From: Geodermatophilus sp. DSM 45219
Lineage (GTDB): Bacteria; Actinomycetota; Actinomycetes; Mycobacteriales; Geodermatophilaceae
Reading direction: 5' to 3'
Length of the DNA: 64,000 nucleotides
Assembly: GCF_900104025.1 (NCBI RefSeq)
Contig: NZ_FNIQ01000001.1
Span: forward strand, 372,001 to 436,000
The notes beneath the pieces were generated by a model. That model had not been told where the DNA came from. It was given only the letters and a program-made list of their open reading frames with translations, and made no database searches. The stretch's first letter is position 1. Each line of letters begins with the position of its first letter. A program made the position numbers and the translations under genes. Positions 9,096-17,686 of the stretch are shown here, piece by piece.

Positions 9096-10274
9096 GTGCC
9101 CGGACCGCTGGACGGCATCCTCGTCGTCGACCTGACCCGCGCCCTCGCCGGGCCGCACGCCGGCATGATGCTCGGCGACCTCGGCGCCCGCGTCATCAAG
9201 GTGGAGACGCCGGACGGCGGCGACGACAGCCGCGGCTGGGGGCCGCCGTTCGTCGACACCCCCGACGGGCGGGAGTCGACCTACTTCTTCTCCGCCAACC
9301 GCAACAAGGAGTCGGTCACCCTCGACCTCAAGGACGACGGCGACAAGGCCCTGCTCACCGAGCTGGTCCGCCGCGCCGACGTGCTGCTCGAGAACTTCCG
9401 GCCCGGCACGCTGGCCAAGCTCGGCTTCGGCACCGACGTGCTCGCGGGGCTCAACCCCCGGCTGGTCACCCTGGCCATCAGCGGCTTCGGCCACGACGGC
9501 CCCGAGGGCGGCCGGGCCGGCTACGACCAGATCGCCCAGGGCGAGGGCGGGCTCATGTCGCTGACCGGGCCCGGGCCCGAGGACCCGCAGAAGGTCGGCG
9601 TCCCGATCAGCGACCTGCTGGCGGGCATGTACGGCGCGTACGGCGTGCTCGCCGCGCTGCTGGAGCGCGAGCGCACCGGCCGCGGCCAGGTGGTGCGGAC
9701 CTCGCTGCTGGCCGCCGTCGTCGGCGTGCACGCCTACCAGGGGACGGCGTACACCGTGGCCGGCCAGGTCAACCGGGCGCAGGGCAACCACCACCCCTCG
9801 ATCGCCCCCTACGGGCTGTTCCACTGCGCCGGCGGCGGCAGCGTGCAGCTGTCCTGCGGCAGCGAGGGACTGTGGCGGCGGCTGTGCGCGGAGTTCGGGC
9901 TGGACCCCGACGCCCCCGGGCTGGCGACCAACGGCGAGCGGGTCGCCCGCCGCCAGGAGGTCATCGAGCTGCTGGAGGGCGTGTTCGCCGACATCCCCGC
10001 CGAGGAGCTGCTCGCCCGGCTGTCGGCCGCCGGGGTGCCCGCGGGCAAGGTGCGGACGCTGGACGACGTCTACGCCTGGGACCAGCTGGAGTCGCAGGGG
10101 CTGAAGATCGCCGTCGAGCACGCCACCGCCGGCCCGCTGACCCTCCCCGGCCCGCCGCTGCGGTTCTTCGCGTCCGGCCCGGACGGCGAGACCGAGACCA
10201 CCCGCCGCGAGCACGCCGCGCCGCCGGTGCTGGGCTCGTCGAACGAGGCGATCCGCGCCTGGCTGTCCTCGTGA
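9096..10274 (+). CDS. CaiB/BaiF family acyl-CoA transferase
   Basis: Family III CoA-transferase of 392 residues. LDGILVVDLTRALAGPHAGM opens the Rossmann region, followed by DLGARVIKVETPDGGDDSRG, the NRNKESVTLDL block and VLLENFRPGTLAKLG. The catalytic Asp fits YDQIAQGEGGLMSLTG near residue 145-160. The GTG at 9096 is preferred over the ATG at 9081 because GGGAGAGG at 9083-9090 is well placed for it. Its TGA overlaps the GTG of the carboxyltransferase gene, so the two are translationally coupled. The roughly 210 bp upstream show nothing clear. Confidence 0.92.
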   Translation: MPGPLDGILVVDLTRALAGPHAGMMLGDLGARVIKVETPDGGDDSRGWGPPFVDTPDGRESTYFFSANRNKESVTLDLKDDGDKALLTELVRRADVLLENFRPGTLAKLGFGTDVLAGLNPRLVTLAISGFGHDGPEGGRAGYDQIAQGEGGLMSLTGPGPEDPQKVGVPISDLLAGMYGAYGVLAALLERERTGRGQVVRTSLLAAVVGVHAYQGTAYTVAGQVNRAQGNHHPSIAPYGLFHCAGGGSVQLSCGSEGLWRRLCAEFGLDPDAPGLATNGERVARRQEVIELLEGVFADIPAEELLARLSAAGVPAGKVRTLDDVYAWDQLESQGLKIAVEHATAGPLTLPGPPLRFFASGPDGETETTRREHAAPPVLGSSNEAIRAWLSS

Positions 10275-11791
10275 CGGGTCGGCTCGACGCGCGGGGGCTG
10301 CGCGACCTGGTGCTCGACCCGGGCTCCTGGCAGAGCTGGGACTCCCCCGTCGCGGTCGGCGACGTGCCGGAGGACTACGCCGCGGAGCTCGCCCGGGCGG
10401 CGGAGCGGTCGGGGCAGGACGAGGCGGTCGTCACCGGCGAGGGCCTGCTGCGCGGACGGCGGGTCGCGGTCGTCGCCGGGGAGTTCGGCTTCCTCGCCGG
10501 CTCCATCGGGGTCGCCGCCGCCGAGCGGCTGGTCACCGCGGTCGAGCGGGCCACCGAGGAGGGGCTGCCGCTGCTGGCCGCGCCGGTCTCCGGCGGCACC
10601 CGCATGCAGGAGGGCACCGTCGCCTTCCTGCAGATGATCGGGATCACCGCGGCCATCGCCCGGCACAAGGAGGCCGGGCTGCCGTACCTGGTCTACCTGC
10701 GGCACCCCACGTTCGGCGGCGTGCTGGCCTCGTGGGGGTCGCTCGGGCACGTGACGATCGCCGAGCCGGGCGCGTCGATCGGCTTCCTCGGCCCGCGGGT
10801 CTACCAGGCGCTGTACGGCGAGCCGTTCCCCGAGGGCGTGCAGACCGCCGAGCACCTCGCCGAGCGCGGCCTCATCGACGCCGTCGTCCCGCACGGGGAG
10901 ATCGCCGAGGTCGCCGACCGGGCGCTGCGGGTGCTGGCGGCCCGGCAGACCTGGCACCGGGACGTCGCCGGCGCCGAGCGGCCCACCCCCGAGGACGGCA
11001 CCGAGGCCGACGACCCCGAGGACGGGCGCAGCGCGTGGGAGGTCGTCACCGCTTCCCGCCGGGAGGACCGGCCCGGCGTGCGCCGGCTGCTGCGGACGGC
11101 GGCCACCGACGTCGTCGGGCTGTCGGGCACCGGCGCCGGGGAGAAGGACCCCGGGCTGCTGCTCGCGCTGGCCCGCTTCGGCGGCGCGCCGTGCGTCGTC
11201 CTCGGCCAGGACCGGCGCGGGCAGTCGCCGTCGGCGCCGCTCGGGCCCGCGGCGCTGCGCGAGGCCCGGCGCGGCATGCGGCTGGCCGCCGAGCTGCGGC
11301 TGCCGCTGGTCACCCTCATCGACACCCCGGGTGCGGCGCTGTCCAAGGAGGCCGAGGAGGGCGGGCTGGCCGCCGAGATCGCCCGCTGCCTGCAGGACCT
11401 GGTGATGCTGCGCGCCCCGACGCTGTCGGTGCTGCTGGGCCAGGGCACCGGCGGCGGGGCGCTCGCGCTGGCGCCGGCCGACCGGGTGCTGGCCGCGGCC
11501 AACGGCTGGCTGGGCCCGCTGCCGCCGGAGGGCGCCTCGGCGATCGTGCACCGCACCGTCGACCGGGCCGGTGAGATGGCCGCCCACCAGGGCGTGCGGG
11601 CCACCGACCTGTGGCGGGCCGGGATCGTCGACCGCGTCGTCCCCGAGCGGCCGGACGCCGCCGACGAGCCGGTCGAGTTCTGCCGGCGGCTGGGGCGGGT
11701 GCTCGGCGAGGAGCTGGCCAACCTGCTCGGCCGGGACGACGGCGAGCGCTTCCGCACCCGGCTGCACCGCTACCGCCACCTCGGCCGCTGA
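10271..11791 (+). CDS. fused acyl-CoA carboxylase carboxyltransferase (AccD3-like)
   Basis: A 506-residue carboxyltransferase with both halves in one chain. The AccD-like half has VAVVAGEFGFLAGSIGV and PLLAAPVSGGTRMQEG, and the AccA-like half has LRLPLVTLIDTPGAALSKEA followed by LLGQGTGGGALAL. The layout matches mycobacterial AccD3 rather than the 550-residue AccD5 type. No biotin-carrier or biotin carboxylase subunit is encoded nearby, so it must borrow one. Its 4-bp overlap with the CaiB-type gene suggests that the transferase supplies or removes its acyl-CoA. Confidence 0.88.
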   Translation: MTGRLDARGLRDLVLDPGSWQSWDSPVAVGDVPEDYAAELARAAERSGQDEAVVTGEGLLRGRRVAVVAGEFGFLAGSIGVAAAERLVTAVERATEEGLPLLAAPVSGGTRMQEGTVAFLQMIGITAAIARHKEAGLPYLVYLRHPTFGGVLASWGSLGHVTIAEPGASIGFLGPRVYQALYGEPFPEGVQTAEHLAERGLIDAVVPHGEIAEVADRALRVLAARQTWHRDVAGAERPTPEDGTEADDPEDGRSAWEVVTASRREDRPGVRRLLRTAATDVVGLSGTGAGEKDPGLLLALARFGGAPCVVLGQDRRGQSPSAPLGPAALREARRGMRLAAELRLPLVTLIDTPGAALSKEAEEGGLAAEIARCLQDLVMLRAPTLSVLLGQGTGGGALALAPADRVLAAANGWLGPLPPEGASAIVHRTVDRAGEMAAHQGVRATDLWRAGIVDRVVPERPDAADEPVEFCRRLGRVLGEELANLLGRDDGERFRTRLHRYRHLGR

Positions 11792-11865
11792 GTGTCCCGG
11801 TGATCAGCTGAGCTGGTCACCCGGGCTCCTGGCTCACGACCGGTGCTGAGCCAGGACCCGGGACG

Positions 11866-12591
11866 GTGAGCCAGGATGCGGGCGTGGACCGACGGCCCGT
11901 CCGCCGGCTGAAGCCGGACCCCGACGCACCCCGGCTGCCGGACGGCGTGTGGCCGCTGACCGTGCCGGCGGTCGCCCAGGTGCTGCGCGAGGGGCTGGAG
12001 CTCCCGGCCGGAGCCACCGTGCTGGTCGGCGAGAACGGCTCGGGGAAGTCGACGGTGCTGGAGGTGATCGCCGCGGCGCTGGGGCTCAACGCCGAGGGCG
12101 GCTCGGTCAACACCCGCCACGAGACGCGGCGCAGCGAGCCCGGGTCGCTGGACCTGGTCGTCGAGCGCAGCCCCGGCGCCGACCGCTGGGCGTACTTCCT
12201 GCGCGACGAGACGCTGCACGGCCTCTACGGCTACCTGGAGTCGCTCGGTGGCGAGCCGAGCCTCCACGAGCTCTCGCACGGGGAGGGCTTCCTGGCGCTG
12301 TTCGGCAGCCGGGCCACCCGCCGCGGGTTCTACCTGCTCGACGAGCCGGACGCCGCGCTGTCGTTCACGGCGTCGCTCTCGCTGGTGGTGCGGCTGACCG
12401 AGCTGGTCGCCGTGGGCGCCCAGGTCGTCGTCGCCACCCACTCCCCCGTGCTGGCCGCGCTGCCCGGCGCCCACCTGCTGGAGGTCGGCCCCTGGGGGCT
12501 GCGCGAGGCGCGGTGGGCCGACCTGGAGCTGACCGCCAGCTGGCGGCAGTTCCTCGGCGACCCGTCGTCCTTCCTGCGCCACCTCACCTGA
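11866..12591 (+). CDS. small AAA (ABC-type) ATPase
   Basis: A 241-residue stand-alone ABC-fold ATPase. Walker A is GENGSGKST near residue 52, the signature-like ELSHGEGFLALF is near residue 137, Walker B GFYLLDEPDAAL is near 155, and the H-loop is VVATHSPVLAALPG. It has no transmembrane or nuclease domain. Such chromosomal proteins are often annotated only as AAA-family ATPase. The 3' end overlaps the convergent MarR gene by 8 bp. A GTG at 11884 is an alternative start. Confidence 0.85.
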   Translation: MSQDAGVDRRPVRRLKPDPDAPRLPDGVWPLTVPAVAQVLREGLELPAGATVLVGENGSGKSTVLEVIAAALGLNAEGGSVNTRHETRRSEPGSLDLVVERSPGADRWAYFLRDETLHGLYGYLESLGGEPSLHELSHGEGFLALFGSRATRRGFYLLDEPDAALSFTASLSLVVRLTELVAVGAQVVVATHSPVLAALPGAHLLEVGPWGLREARWADLELTASWRQFLGDPSSFLRHLT

Positions 12592-13081
12592 CGGCCGGGC
12601 TCGGTTCCTCCTGCATGCGCAGGCTGTGGTCGGGGTCCAGCCGCTCGAGCACGGCCTGCAGCGCCTCGCCGAGGGCGCGGGTCTGCTCGTCGGTGAGCGG
12701 GTCGAACAGCGCCGCCCGAACGGCGTCGACGTGGCCCGGGGCGACCGAGCGGACGACGTCCCACCCGGCGTCGGTCAGGACGGCGAGGTTGCCCCGGCCG
12801 TCCTCGGAGGCGCGCTCGCGACGCACCCAGCCGCGGTCCTCCAGGCGGGCGACGGTGTGCGAGAGCCGGCTCTGCGACTGGTTGGCCCGCCGAGCCAGGT
12901 CGCTCATCCGCCGGCTGCGCCCCGGCGCCTCCGACAGCATCGCCAGGACGACGTAGGCGGCGTGGCTGAGGCCGGCGTCGCGCTGGAGCTGGGCGTCGAG
13001 CGCCCGCGGCAGCAGCTCGGTGACCGTGAGCCAGGTCCGCCAGATCCGCTGCTGGTCCTCGTCGAGCCACTGCTGCGCCAC
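12584..13081 (-). CDS. MarR family transcriptional regulator
   Basis: A 165-residue winged-helix regulator. The helix-turn-helix lies around YVVLAMLSEAPGRSRRMSDL and ANQSQSRLSHTVARLEDRGW, with the wing at VRRERASEDGRGNLAVLTDAG; all are typical of MarR. The ligand is unknown. Its neighbours (AAA ATPase, SnoaL-like protein) give no clear target. Confidence 0.9.
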   Translation of the reverse strand: MAQQWLDEDQQRIWRTWLTVTELLPRALDAQLQRDAGLSHAAYVVLAMLSEAPGRSRRMSDLARRANQSQSRLSHTVARLEDRGWVRRERASEDGRGNLAVLTDAGWDVVRSVAPGHVDAVRAALFDPLTDEQTRALGEALQAVLERLDPDHSLRMQEEPSPAVR

Positions 13082-13155
13082 GGGCGGAACGGTACTGGTG
13101 CGCGAGCCGGCCCCGGCCTGGCCGGCGCCCGGAGGAGCCGACGGGTGGACGACGG

Positions 13156-13623
13156 TCAGCGCAGCGGGATGTCGTGCCCCGCGCCGCGCTCGGACTCCGG
13201 GCGCGGACCGTGGAAGCGCCGGTCACCCTCGGCCATGGGGACGTCGTTGATGCTGGCCTCGCGGCGGCGCATCAGGCCGCGCTCGTCGAACTCCCACAGC
13301 TCGTTGCCGTAGCTGCGGAACCACTGGCCGGCCGCGTCGTGCCACTCGTACTGGAACCGGACGGCGATGCGGTCGTCGGTGAAGCCCCACAGGCTCTTGC
13401 GCAGCACGTAGTCCAGCTCGCGCTCCCACTTGCGGGTCAGGAACCCGACGATCTCCGCCCGCCCGGTGAGGAACTCGTCGCGGTTCCGCCAGACCGAGTC
13501 CTCGGTGTAGGCGAGGCTCACGCGGTGCGGGTCGCGGGAGTTCCAGGCGTCCTCCGCGGCCTGCACCTTGGCCAGGGCGCTGTCGCGGTCGAAGGGTGGG
13601 AACGGCGGACGGGGTTCGGACAC
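13156..13623 (-). CDS. NTF2/SnoaL-like protein (DUF1348 family)
   Basis: 155 residues, a single cone-shaped NTF2-like domain. [40 protein letters not shown] and [16 protein letters not shown] are the characteristic stretches of the DUF1348 family. [20 protein letters not shown] closes the domain. Function is unknown. Confidence 0.85.
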   Translation of the reverse strand: MSEPRPPFPPFDRDSALAKVQAAEDAWNSRDPHRVSLAYTEDSVWRNRDEFLTGRAEIVGFLTRKWERELDYVLRKSLWGFTDDRIAVRFQYEWHDAAGQWFRSYGNELWEFDERGLMRRREASINDVPMAEGDRRFHGPRPESERGAGHDIPLR

Positions 13624-13739
13624 GGGGGCGCTCTCCTGCTCGGCGTCGGGGTCCCCCGGATCCTGCCCCGCCGCACGGCCGGTCGCCCGTCCGGACGGGA
13701 CGTGACGGAGCGGCCGACCCCATGTGTACGGTTGTTCCT

Positions 13740-14336
13740 ATGAGGTCCCAGCCGGCCGCCGGTGACACCCGGACCATGCGCGAGCGGATGCTCGCCGGCG
13801 ACCTCTACATCGCCGACGACCCCGAGCTCGGCGAGGCCAGCACCCGCGCCCTGGACCTGGCCGACGCCTACAACGCGACGACCGTCCGCCAGGGCCCGCT
13901 GCGCCGCCGGCTGCTCGAGGAGCTGCTCGGCGCCGTCGGCGAGGGCACCGAGATCCGGCCGCCGCTGTACGTCGACTACGGCACCCACATCCGCATCGGC
14001 GCCCGGTGCTTCGCCAACTTCGGGCTGGTCGCCCTGGACGTCGCGCCGATCACCATCGGGGACGACGTCCAGATCGGGCCGAACGTCCAGCTGCTCACCC
14101 CGACCCACCCGGTCGAGCCCGAGCCCCGGCGGGCCAAGTGGGAGGCGGCCGAGCCGATCACGATCGGCGACAACGTCTGGCTCGGCGGCGGGGCGATCGT
14201 GCTGCCCGGCGTGACCATCGGGGAGAACACCGTCGTCGGCGCCGGGGCGGTGGTCACCCGCGACCTGCCGCCGGACGTGGTCGCCGTGGGCAACCCCGCC
14301 CGCGTCGTCCGCACGCTGGACGCCACCGGCCGGTGA
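13740..14336 (+). CDS. maltose/galactoside-type O-acetyltransferase (hexapeptide repeat)
   Basis: 198 residues of the NodL/LacA/Maa family. The N-terminal helical part (MRERMLAGDLYIADDPELG) is followed by the left-handed beta-helix: YVDYGTHIRIGARCFANF, ITIGDDVQIGPNVQLLTPTH and ITIGDNVWLGGGAIVLPGV. The catalytic His lies in TPTHPVEPEPR. The TGA overlaps the GTG of the TetR gene (GTGA), so the pair is coupled and the regulator may control this enzyme. Confidence 0.9.
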   Translation: MRSQPAAGDTRTMRERMLAGDLYIADDPELGEASTRALDLADAYNATTVRQGPLRRRLLEELLGAVGEGTEIRPPLYVDYGTHIRIGARCFANFGLVALDVAPITIGDDVQIGPNVQLLTPTHPVEPEPRRAKWEAAEPITIGDNVWLGGGAIVLPGVTIGENTVVGAGAVVTRDLPPDVVAVGNPARVVRTLDATGR

Positions 14337-14896
14337 GCACCTCCCCCGCCCCGGCCCGGCGGGCCCGCCGGTACGACCCGGGCCGGCGCGACCGGCTGGT
14401 GGCCACCACGCTCGACGTCATCGCCGAGAACGGCGTCGCCGCCGCGACGCACCGGGCCATCGCCCGCGCGGCCGACGTCCCCCTGGGGTCGCTGACCTAC
14501 CACTTCGGGTCGCTCACCGAGCTGCTGGCCGCGGCGTTCACCCGGCACGTCGACACGGTCGCGGCCCGCTTCGACCAGCGCATGCGGGCCGCGCCGGACC
14601 GGGTGGCGGCCCTCGAGGCGCTGGTCGAGCACCTGACCGGTGACCTGCTCGGTTCCCAGCGCGACCTGGTGCTCGCCATCGAGCTCTACGTCGCCGCCGC
14701 CCGCGACCCGGCGCTGCGCGCGGTCACCCAGGACTGGATGTCCCGCAGCCGCCGCAGCCTCGAGCACCACCTGGACCCCGTCACCGCGCGGGAGGTCGAC
14801 GCGCTGGTCGAGGGCCTGGTCCTGCACAGCGCCCTGTCCACCGACCCGATGGACGCCGTCCAGATCCGCTCCGCCCTGCACCGGCTCGCCGGCTGA
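14333..14896 (+). CDS. TetR family regulator
   Basis: 187 residues. The N-terminal HTH runs from RRDRLVATTLDVIAENGVAA through ATHRAIARAADVPLGSLTYH to FGSLTELLAAAF, a textbook TetR DNA-binding domain. The C-terminal ligand domain resembles the TetR_C group with LALAIELYVAA-like helices. It starts inside the acetyltransferase stop codon. Confidence 0.9.
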   Translation: MSTSPAPARRARRYDPGRRDRLVATTLDVIAENGVAAATHRAIARAADVPLGSLTYHFGSLTELLAAAFTRHVDTVAARFDQRMRAAPDRVAALEALVEHLTGDLLGSQRDLVLAIELYVAAARDPALRAVTQDWMSRSRRSLEHHLDPVTAREVDALVEGLVLHSALSTDPMDAVQIRSALHRLAG

Positions 14897-15031
14897 GCCG
14901 GTCCCACGCCCGCGCGACGCGCGGCCCGCAGTCGTGGACCGCACGTGGACGGACGACGCCGCGGCGCGCATCATTGGCAGTCACCGGGGAGGAGTGCCAG
15001 CCCGGCCCGTCCGACGAGGAGTACCCGCACC

Positions 15032-15358
15032 GTGCCCACGTACCAGTACGCCTGCACCAACCCCGACGACAAGCACCAGTTCGAGGTCGTGCAGAGCTTC
15101 ACCGACGCCCCGGTGAGCGAGTGCCCCGAGTGCAGCAGCCCGGTGCGCAAGGTCTACGGCTCGATCGGCGTGGTCTTCAAGGGCTCGGGCTTCTACCGCA
15201 CCGACAGCCGGTCCAAGGCCGCGTCGAGCGAGTCGGGCTCGTCGTCCAACGGCAAGAAGGACGCCGCGCCCGCCGCCGCGAGCACCCCCGCCTCCACCCC
15301 GAGCTCGTCCTCGTCCACCGGCTCGACCTCGTCGTCGAGCAACGCCGCCGCCAGCTGA
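15032..15358 (+). CDS. FmdB family zinc-ribbon protein
   Basis: 108 residues. The GTG start gives PTYQYACTNPDDKHQFEVVQ, followed by CPECSSPVRKVYGSIGVVFK and GSGFYRTDSR, the CxxC-type zinc ribbon of FmdB-like regulators. The usual first CxxC is reduced to a single Cys (YACTN). The tail is a low-complexity Ser/Ala/Thr run. Its position corresponds to Rv0991c. Confidence 0.9.
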   Translation: MPTYQYACTNPDDKHQFEVVQSFTDAPVSECPECSSPVRKVYGSIGVVFKGSGFYRTDSRSKAASSESGSSSNGKKDAAPAAASTPASTPSSSSSTGSTSSSSNAAAS

Positions 15359-15446
15359 CCCGCGGGCGCGGTCCACAGGCGGGCGTGCCCTCCACAACCC
15401 GGCACCCGGCGCCCCGCCGCCGGCGGCGGGCGGCCAGCGTGGACCC

Positions 15447-16094
15447 ATGGTCCGCCTCCGCCGCCCGCGCCGGCCGCTGCACGCCGCTCGGCAGGCCCTC
15501 GCCGCAGCGCTCGCCGTCGCCGCGCTCGTCCTCGCCCTGCGCCCCGCGCCGGCGCCGGCGGGCGCGCCGGCCACCGTCCCGGTCGTCGTCGCCGCGGCCG
15601 ACCTCGCGCCGGGCACCGTCCTCGGCGAGGGCGACCTGACCGTCGCCCGCTACCCGCCGTCCCTACGGCCGGCCGGCGCGGTCGAGGACCCGGCCGCCGC
15701 CGTGGGGCAGGCGCTCGCCGGGGGCGTCCGGGCCGGGGAGCCGGTCACCGACGCCGGCCTGGTGGGGTCCGCGGTGACCGGGCAGCTCGTCGCGGGGCAG
15801 GTCGCCGCGCCGGTGCGTCCCGCCGACCTCGCGGTCAGCGCGCTCGTCCACCCGGGCGACCGGGTCGACGTGCTGGCGACCGCCCCGGGGGCGGCACGGG
15901 CCGAGGTCGTCGCCGCCGGCGCGCCGGTCCTGGCCACTCCCGGACCGGACGACGACGGCCTGCTGCTGCTCGCCGTCGACGCCGACACCGCTGCCCGGCT
16001 GGCCGCCGCGGCCACCACGTCCACGCTCACGCTGAGCCTGCCGCCACGCCCGCCGCCGGGTGCTGGCCCCCCTGCACCCCGTGTGGGTGGATGA
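15447..16094 (+). CDS. SAF-domain protein (CpaB-like)
   Basis: 215 residues. A hydrophobic helix (AALAVAALVLALRP) near the N-terminus is followed by a SAF domain: VVVAAADLAPGTVLGEGDLT, then GQALAGGVRAGEPVTDAGLV. Such proteins are often called Flp pilus assembly protein CpaB, but no other pilus gene is nearby. The end lies within 5 bp of the mscL start. Confidence 0.85.
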   Translation: MVRLRRPRRPLHAARQALAAALAVAALVLALRPAPAPAGAPATVPVVVAAADLAPGTVLGEGDLTVARYPPSLRPAGAVEDPAAAVGQALAGGVRAGEPVTDAGLVGSAVTGQLVAGQVAAPVRPADLAVSALVHPGDRVDVLATAPGAARAEVVAAGAPVLATPGPDDDGLLLLAVDADTAARLAAAATTSTLTLSLPPRPPPGAGPPAPRVGG

Positions 16095-16098
16095 CGCG

Positions 16099-16524
16099 GT
16101 GTTCAGAGGCTTCAAGGACTTCCTGCTGCGCGGCAACGTCGTCGAGCTCGCCGTCGCCGTCGTCATCGGTGCGGCGTTCACCGCCGTCGTCGACCAGTTC
16201 GCCGACTCGTTCCTGACCCCGCTGGTCAACCTGGCCGGCGGCGGCGGGCAGCTGGGCGGCGCCTTCGAGGTCGACGGGCAGGTGTTCACCTGGGGCGCGT
16301 TCGTCAGCCAGCTGGTCACCTTCGCGCTGACCGCGGCGGTCATCTACTCCCTCGTCGTGCTGCCGATGAAGGCGCTCGTCGAGCGACGCTCCCGAGGCGA
16401 GGAGCCCGGCCCGGCCCAGCCGACGCAGGTCGAGCTGCTCGCCGAGATCCGCGACCTGCTGCGCGCCCAGCAGGCCGGCCCCGCTACAGGGGCCCGCCGC
16501 GAGCCGGCGAGCGGTGGGGGGTAG
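16099..16524 (+). CDS. mscL: large-conductance mechanosensitive channel
   Basis: 141 residues. The GTG at 16099 (VFRGFKDFLLRGNVVELAVA) is chosen because GGGTGGA lies about 9 bp upstream and the family starts with xxGFKxFL; earlier in-frame GTGs at 16060, 16081 and 16087 exist. TM1 is AVVIGAAFTAVV, TM2 is VTFALTAAVIYSLVVLP. The cytoplasmic helix EVELLAEIRDLL-like tail ends in GPATGARREPASGGG, which is encoded by repeat R1 copy c, so the repeat has replaced or extended the natural C-terminus. Confidence 0.95.
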   Translation: MFRGFKDFLLRGNVVELAVAVVIGAAFTAVVDQFADSFLTPLVNLAGGGGQLGGAFEVDGQVFTWGAFVSQLVTFALTAAVIYSLVVLPMKALVERRSRGEEPGPAQPTQVELLAEIRDLLRAQQAGPATGARREPASGGG

Positions 16525-16532
16525 GCGGGTCC
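16481..16532. repeat. dispersed palindromic repeat R1, copy c
   Basis: CAGGGGCCCGCC, GCGAGCCGGCGAGC and GGTGGGGGG make up the R1 pattern. It overlaps the last codons of mscL and ends 4 bp before the convergent YbaK gene stop, so it likely doubles as a terminator. Confidence 0.6.
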
Positions 16533-16536
16533 TTCT

Positions 16537-17232
16537 TCAGTCGCTGCCCCAGTGCGGCGGGCGGTCCTCGAGGTAGCGCCGGTCGTCGGCGGCGACCTCG
16601 TCGGGGCGCTCACCCCACCCGACGTCGCGGTCGTCGGGGGCCCGCTCGGCCGGCGCCGCCCTCGTGGGCTGCGGCTGGTCGGTCAGCGGCCGGCCCAGCC
16701 CCTCGAGGACCTCCGCTGCCGGCAGCGCCGCGAGCGCGGTCCCGGGCACGGCGAGCTTGCTGCCCCGGACCCCCGACCCGATGACGACCAGGTCGGCGGC
16801 GGCGACGGCCGGGTCGACCAGCACCGGCCAGGAGGGCGGCAGTCCCAGCGGCGTGATGCCGCCGTAGGCCATGCCGCTCTCCGCGACGGCGACGTCCTGC
16901 GGCGCGAAGGAGACCTTGCGCGCGCCGAGGTGGCGGCGCACCAGCCCGTTGACGTCGGCGCGGGTGGTCGCGGGCACCAGGCAGGCGGCCAGCTCGGTCT
17001 GCCCGGCCCGGCGGGCGGCGACCACCACGCAGTTCGCCGAGACCTCCGGTGGCACCCCGTAGGCGTCGGTGAAGGCGGCGGTGTCGGCCAGCTCGGCGTC
17101 GATCTCGGCGACCCAGGCCGGACCGGTCAGCGCGCCCAGCGCCGCGGCCACCGGGGCGGCGAGCAGCTCGGGCCGCTCGGCTGCGGGGGTCCAGGTGAGC
17201 GTGCCGAGGCGGGGGGCGGTCGAGGGGTCCAC
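16537..17232 (-). CDS. YbaK/EbsC-type aminoacyl-tRNA deacylase
   Basis: 231 residues. A YbaK domain extends from LGTLTWTPAAERPELLAAP through the catalytic-site strand ANCVVVAAR (with the family Lys replaced by Arg-Ala context) to KVSFAPQDVAVAESGMAYGG and ITPLGLPPSWPVLVDPAV. The C-terminal 60 residues are charged and probably disordered. Members hydrolyse mischarged tRNA such as Cys-tRNA(Pro); the substrate here is unknown. The GTG at 17232 fits the domain start; the frame is open further upstream. Confidence 0.82.
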   Translation of the reverse strand: MDPSTAPRLGTLTWTPAAERPELLAAPVAAALGALTGPAWVAEIDAELADTAAFTDAYGVPPEVSANCVVVAARRAGQTELAACLVPATTRADVNGLVRRHLGARKVSFAPQDVAVAESGMAYGGITPLGLPPSWPVLVDPAVAAADLVVIGSGVRGSKLAVPGTALAALPAAEVLEGLGRPLTDQPQPTRAAPAERAPDDRDVGWGERPDEVAADDRRYLEDRPPHWGSD

Positions 17233-17323
17233 GCCGACGATCCTGCCCCGGTGGCCGGATCGTCGCGCCGGGCGGCCGGGTACCCGCTGGTCCGGCGCCC
17301 GCCCGGCCCGCAGGATGGGCTCC

Positions 17324-17686
17324 ATGATCGGCCAGCTGCACTCCGTCGTCATCGACGCGCCGGACGCCCATGCGCTCGCGACCTTCTACGCCGACCTGCT
17401 GGGGATGGAGGTGAGCAAGGGCTCACCGGGCGACGACTGGGTCGTCGTCACCGGGCAGGGGTACCGGCTGGCGTTCCAGCAGGCACCCGGCCTGCGGCCG
17501 CCGGACTGGCCGGACCCGGAGCGACCGCAGCAGTTCCACCTCGACGTCCGGGTGGCCGACGTCGAGGAGGCCGAGCCCCGCGTGCTGGCGCTCGGGGCGC
17601 GGAAGCTGCCCGGCGGCGGGGGCGACTTCCGCGTCTACGCCGACCCGGTGGGCCACCCCTTCTGCCTCGTGTGGGACGCCGCGTGA
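17324..17686 (+). CDS. VOC (glyoxalase-like) protein
   Basis: 120 residues with one pair of beta-alpha-beta-beta-beta modules: LHSVVIDAPDAHALATFYAD, WVVVTGQGYRLAFQQA, QFHLDVRVADVEEAE and FRVYADPVGHPFCLVWD. It resembles the VOC proteins often labelled glyoxalase/bleomycin resistance. AGGA at 17312-17315 supports the ATG at 17324. Its stop overlaps the next gene's GTG. Confidence 0.88.
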   Translation: MIGQLHSVVIDAPDAHALATFYADLLGMEVSKGSPGDDWVVVTGQGYRLAFQQAPGLRPPDWPDPERPQQFHLDVRVADVEEAEPRVLALGARKLPGGGGDFRVYADPVGHPFCLVWDAA

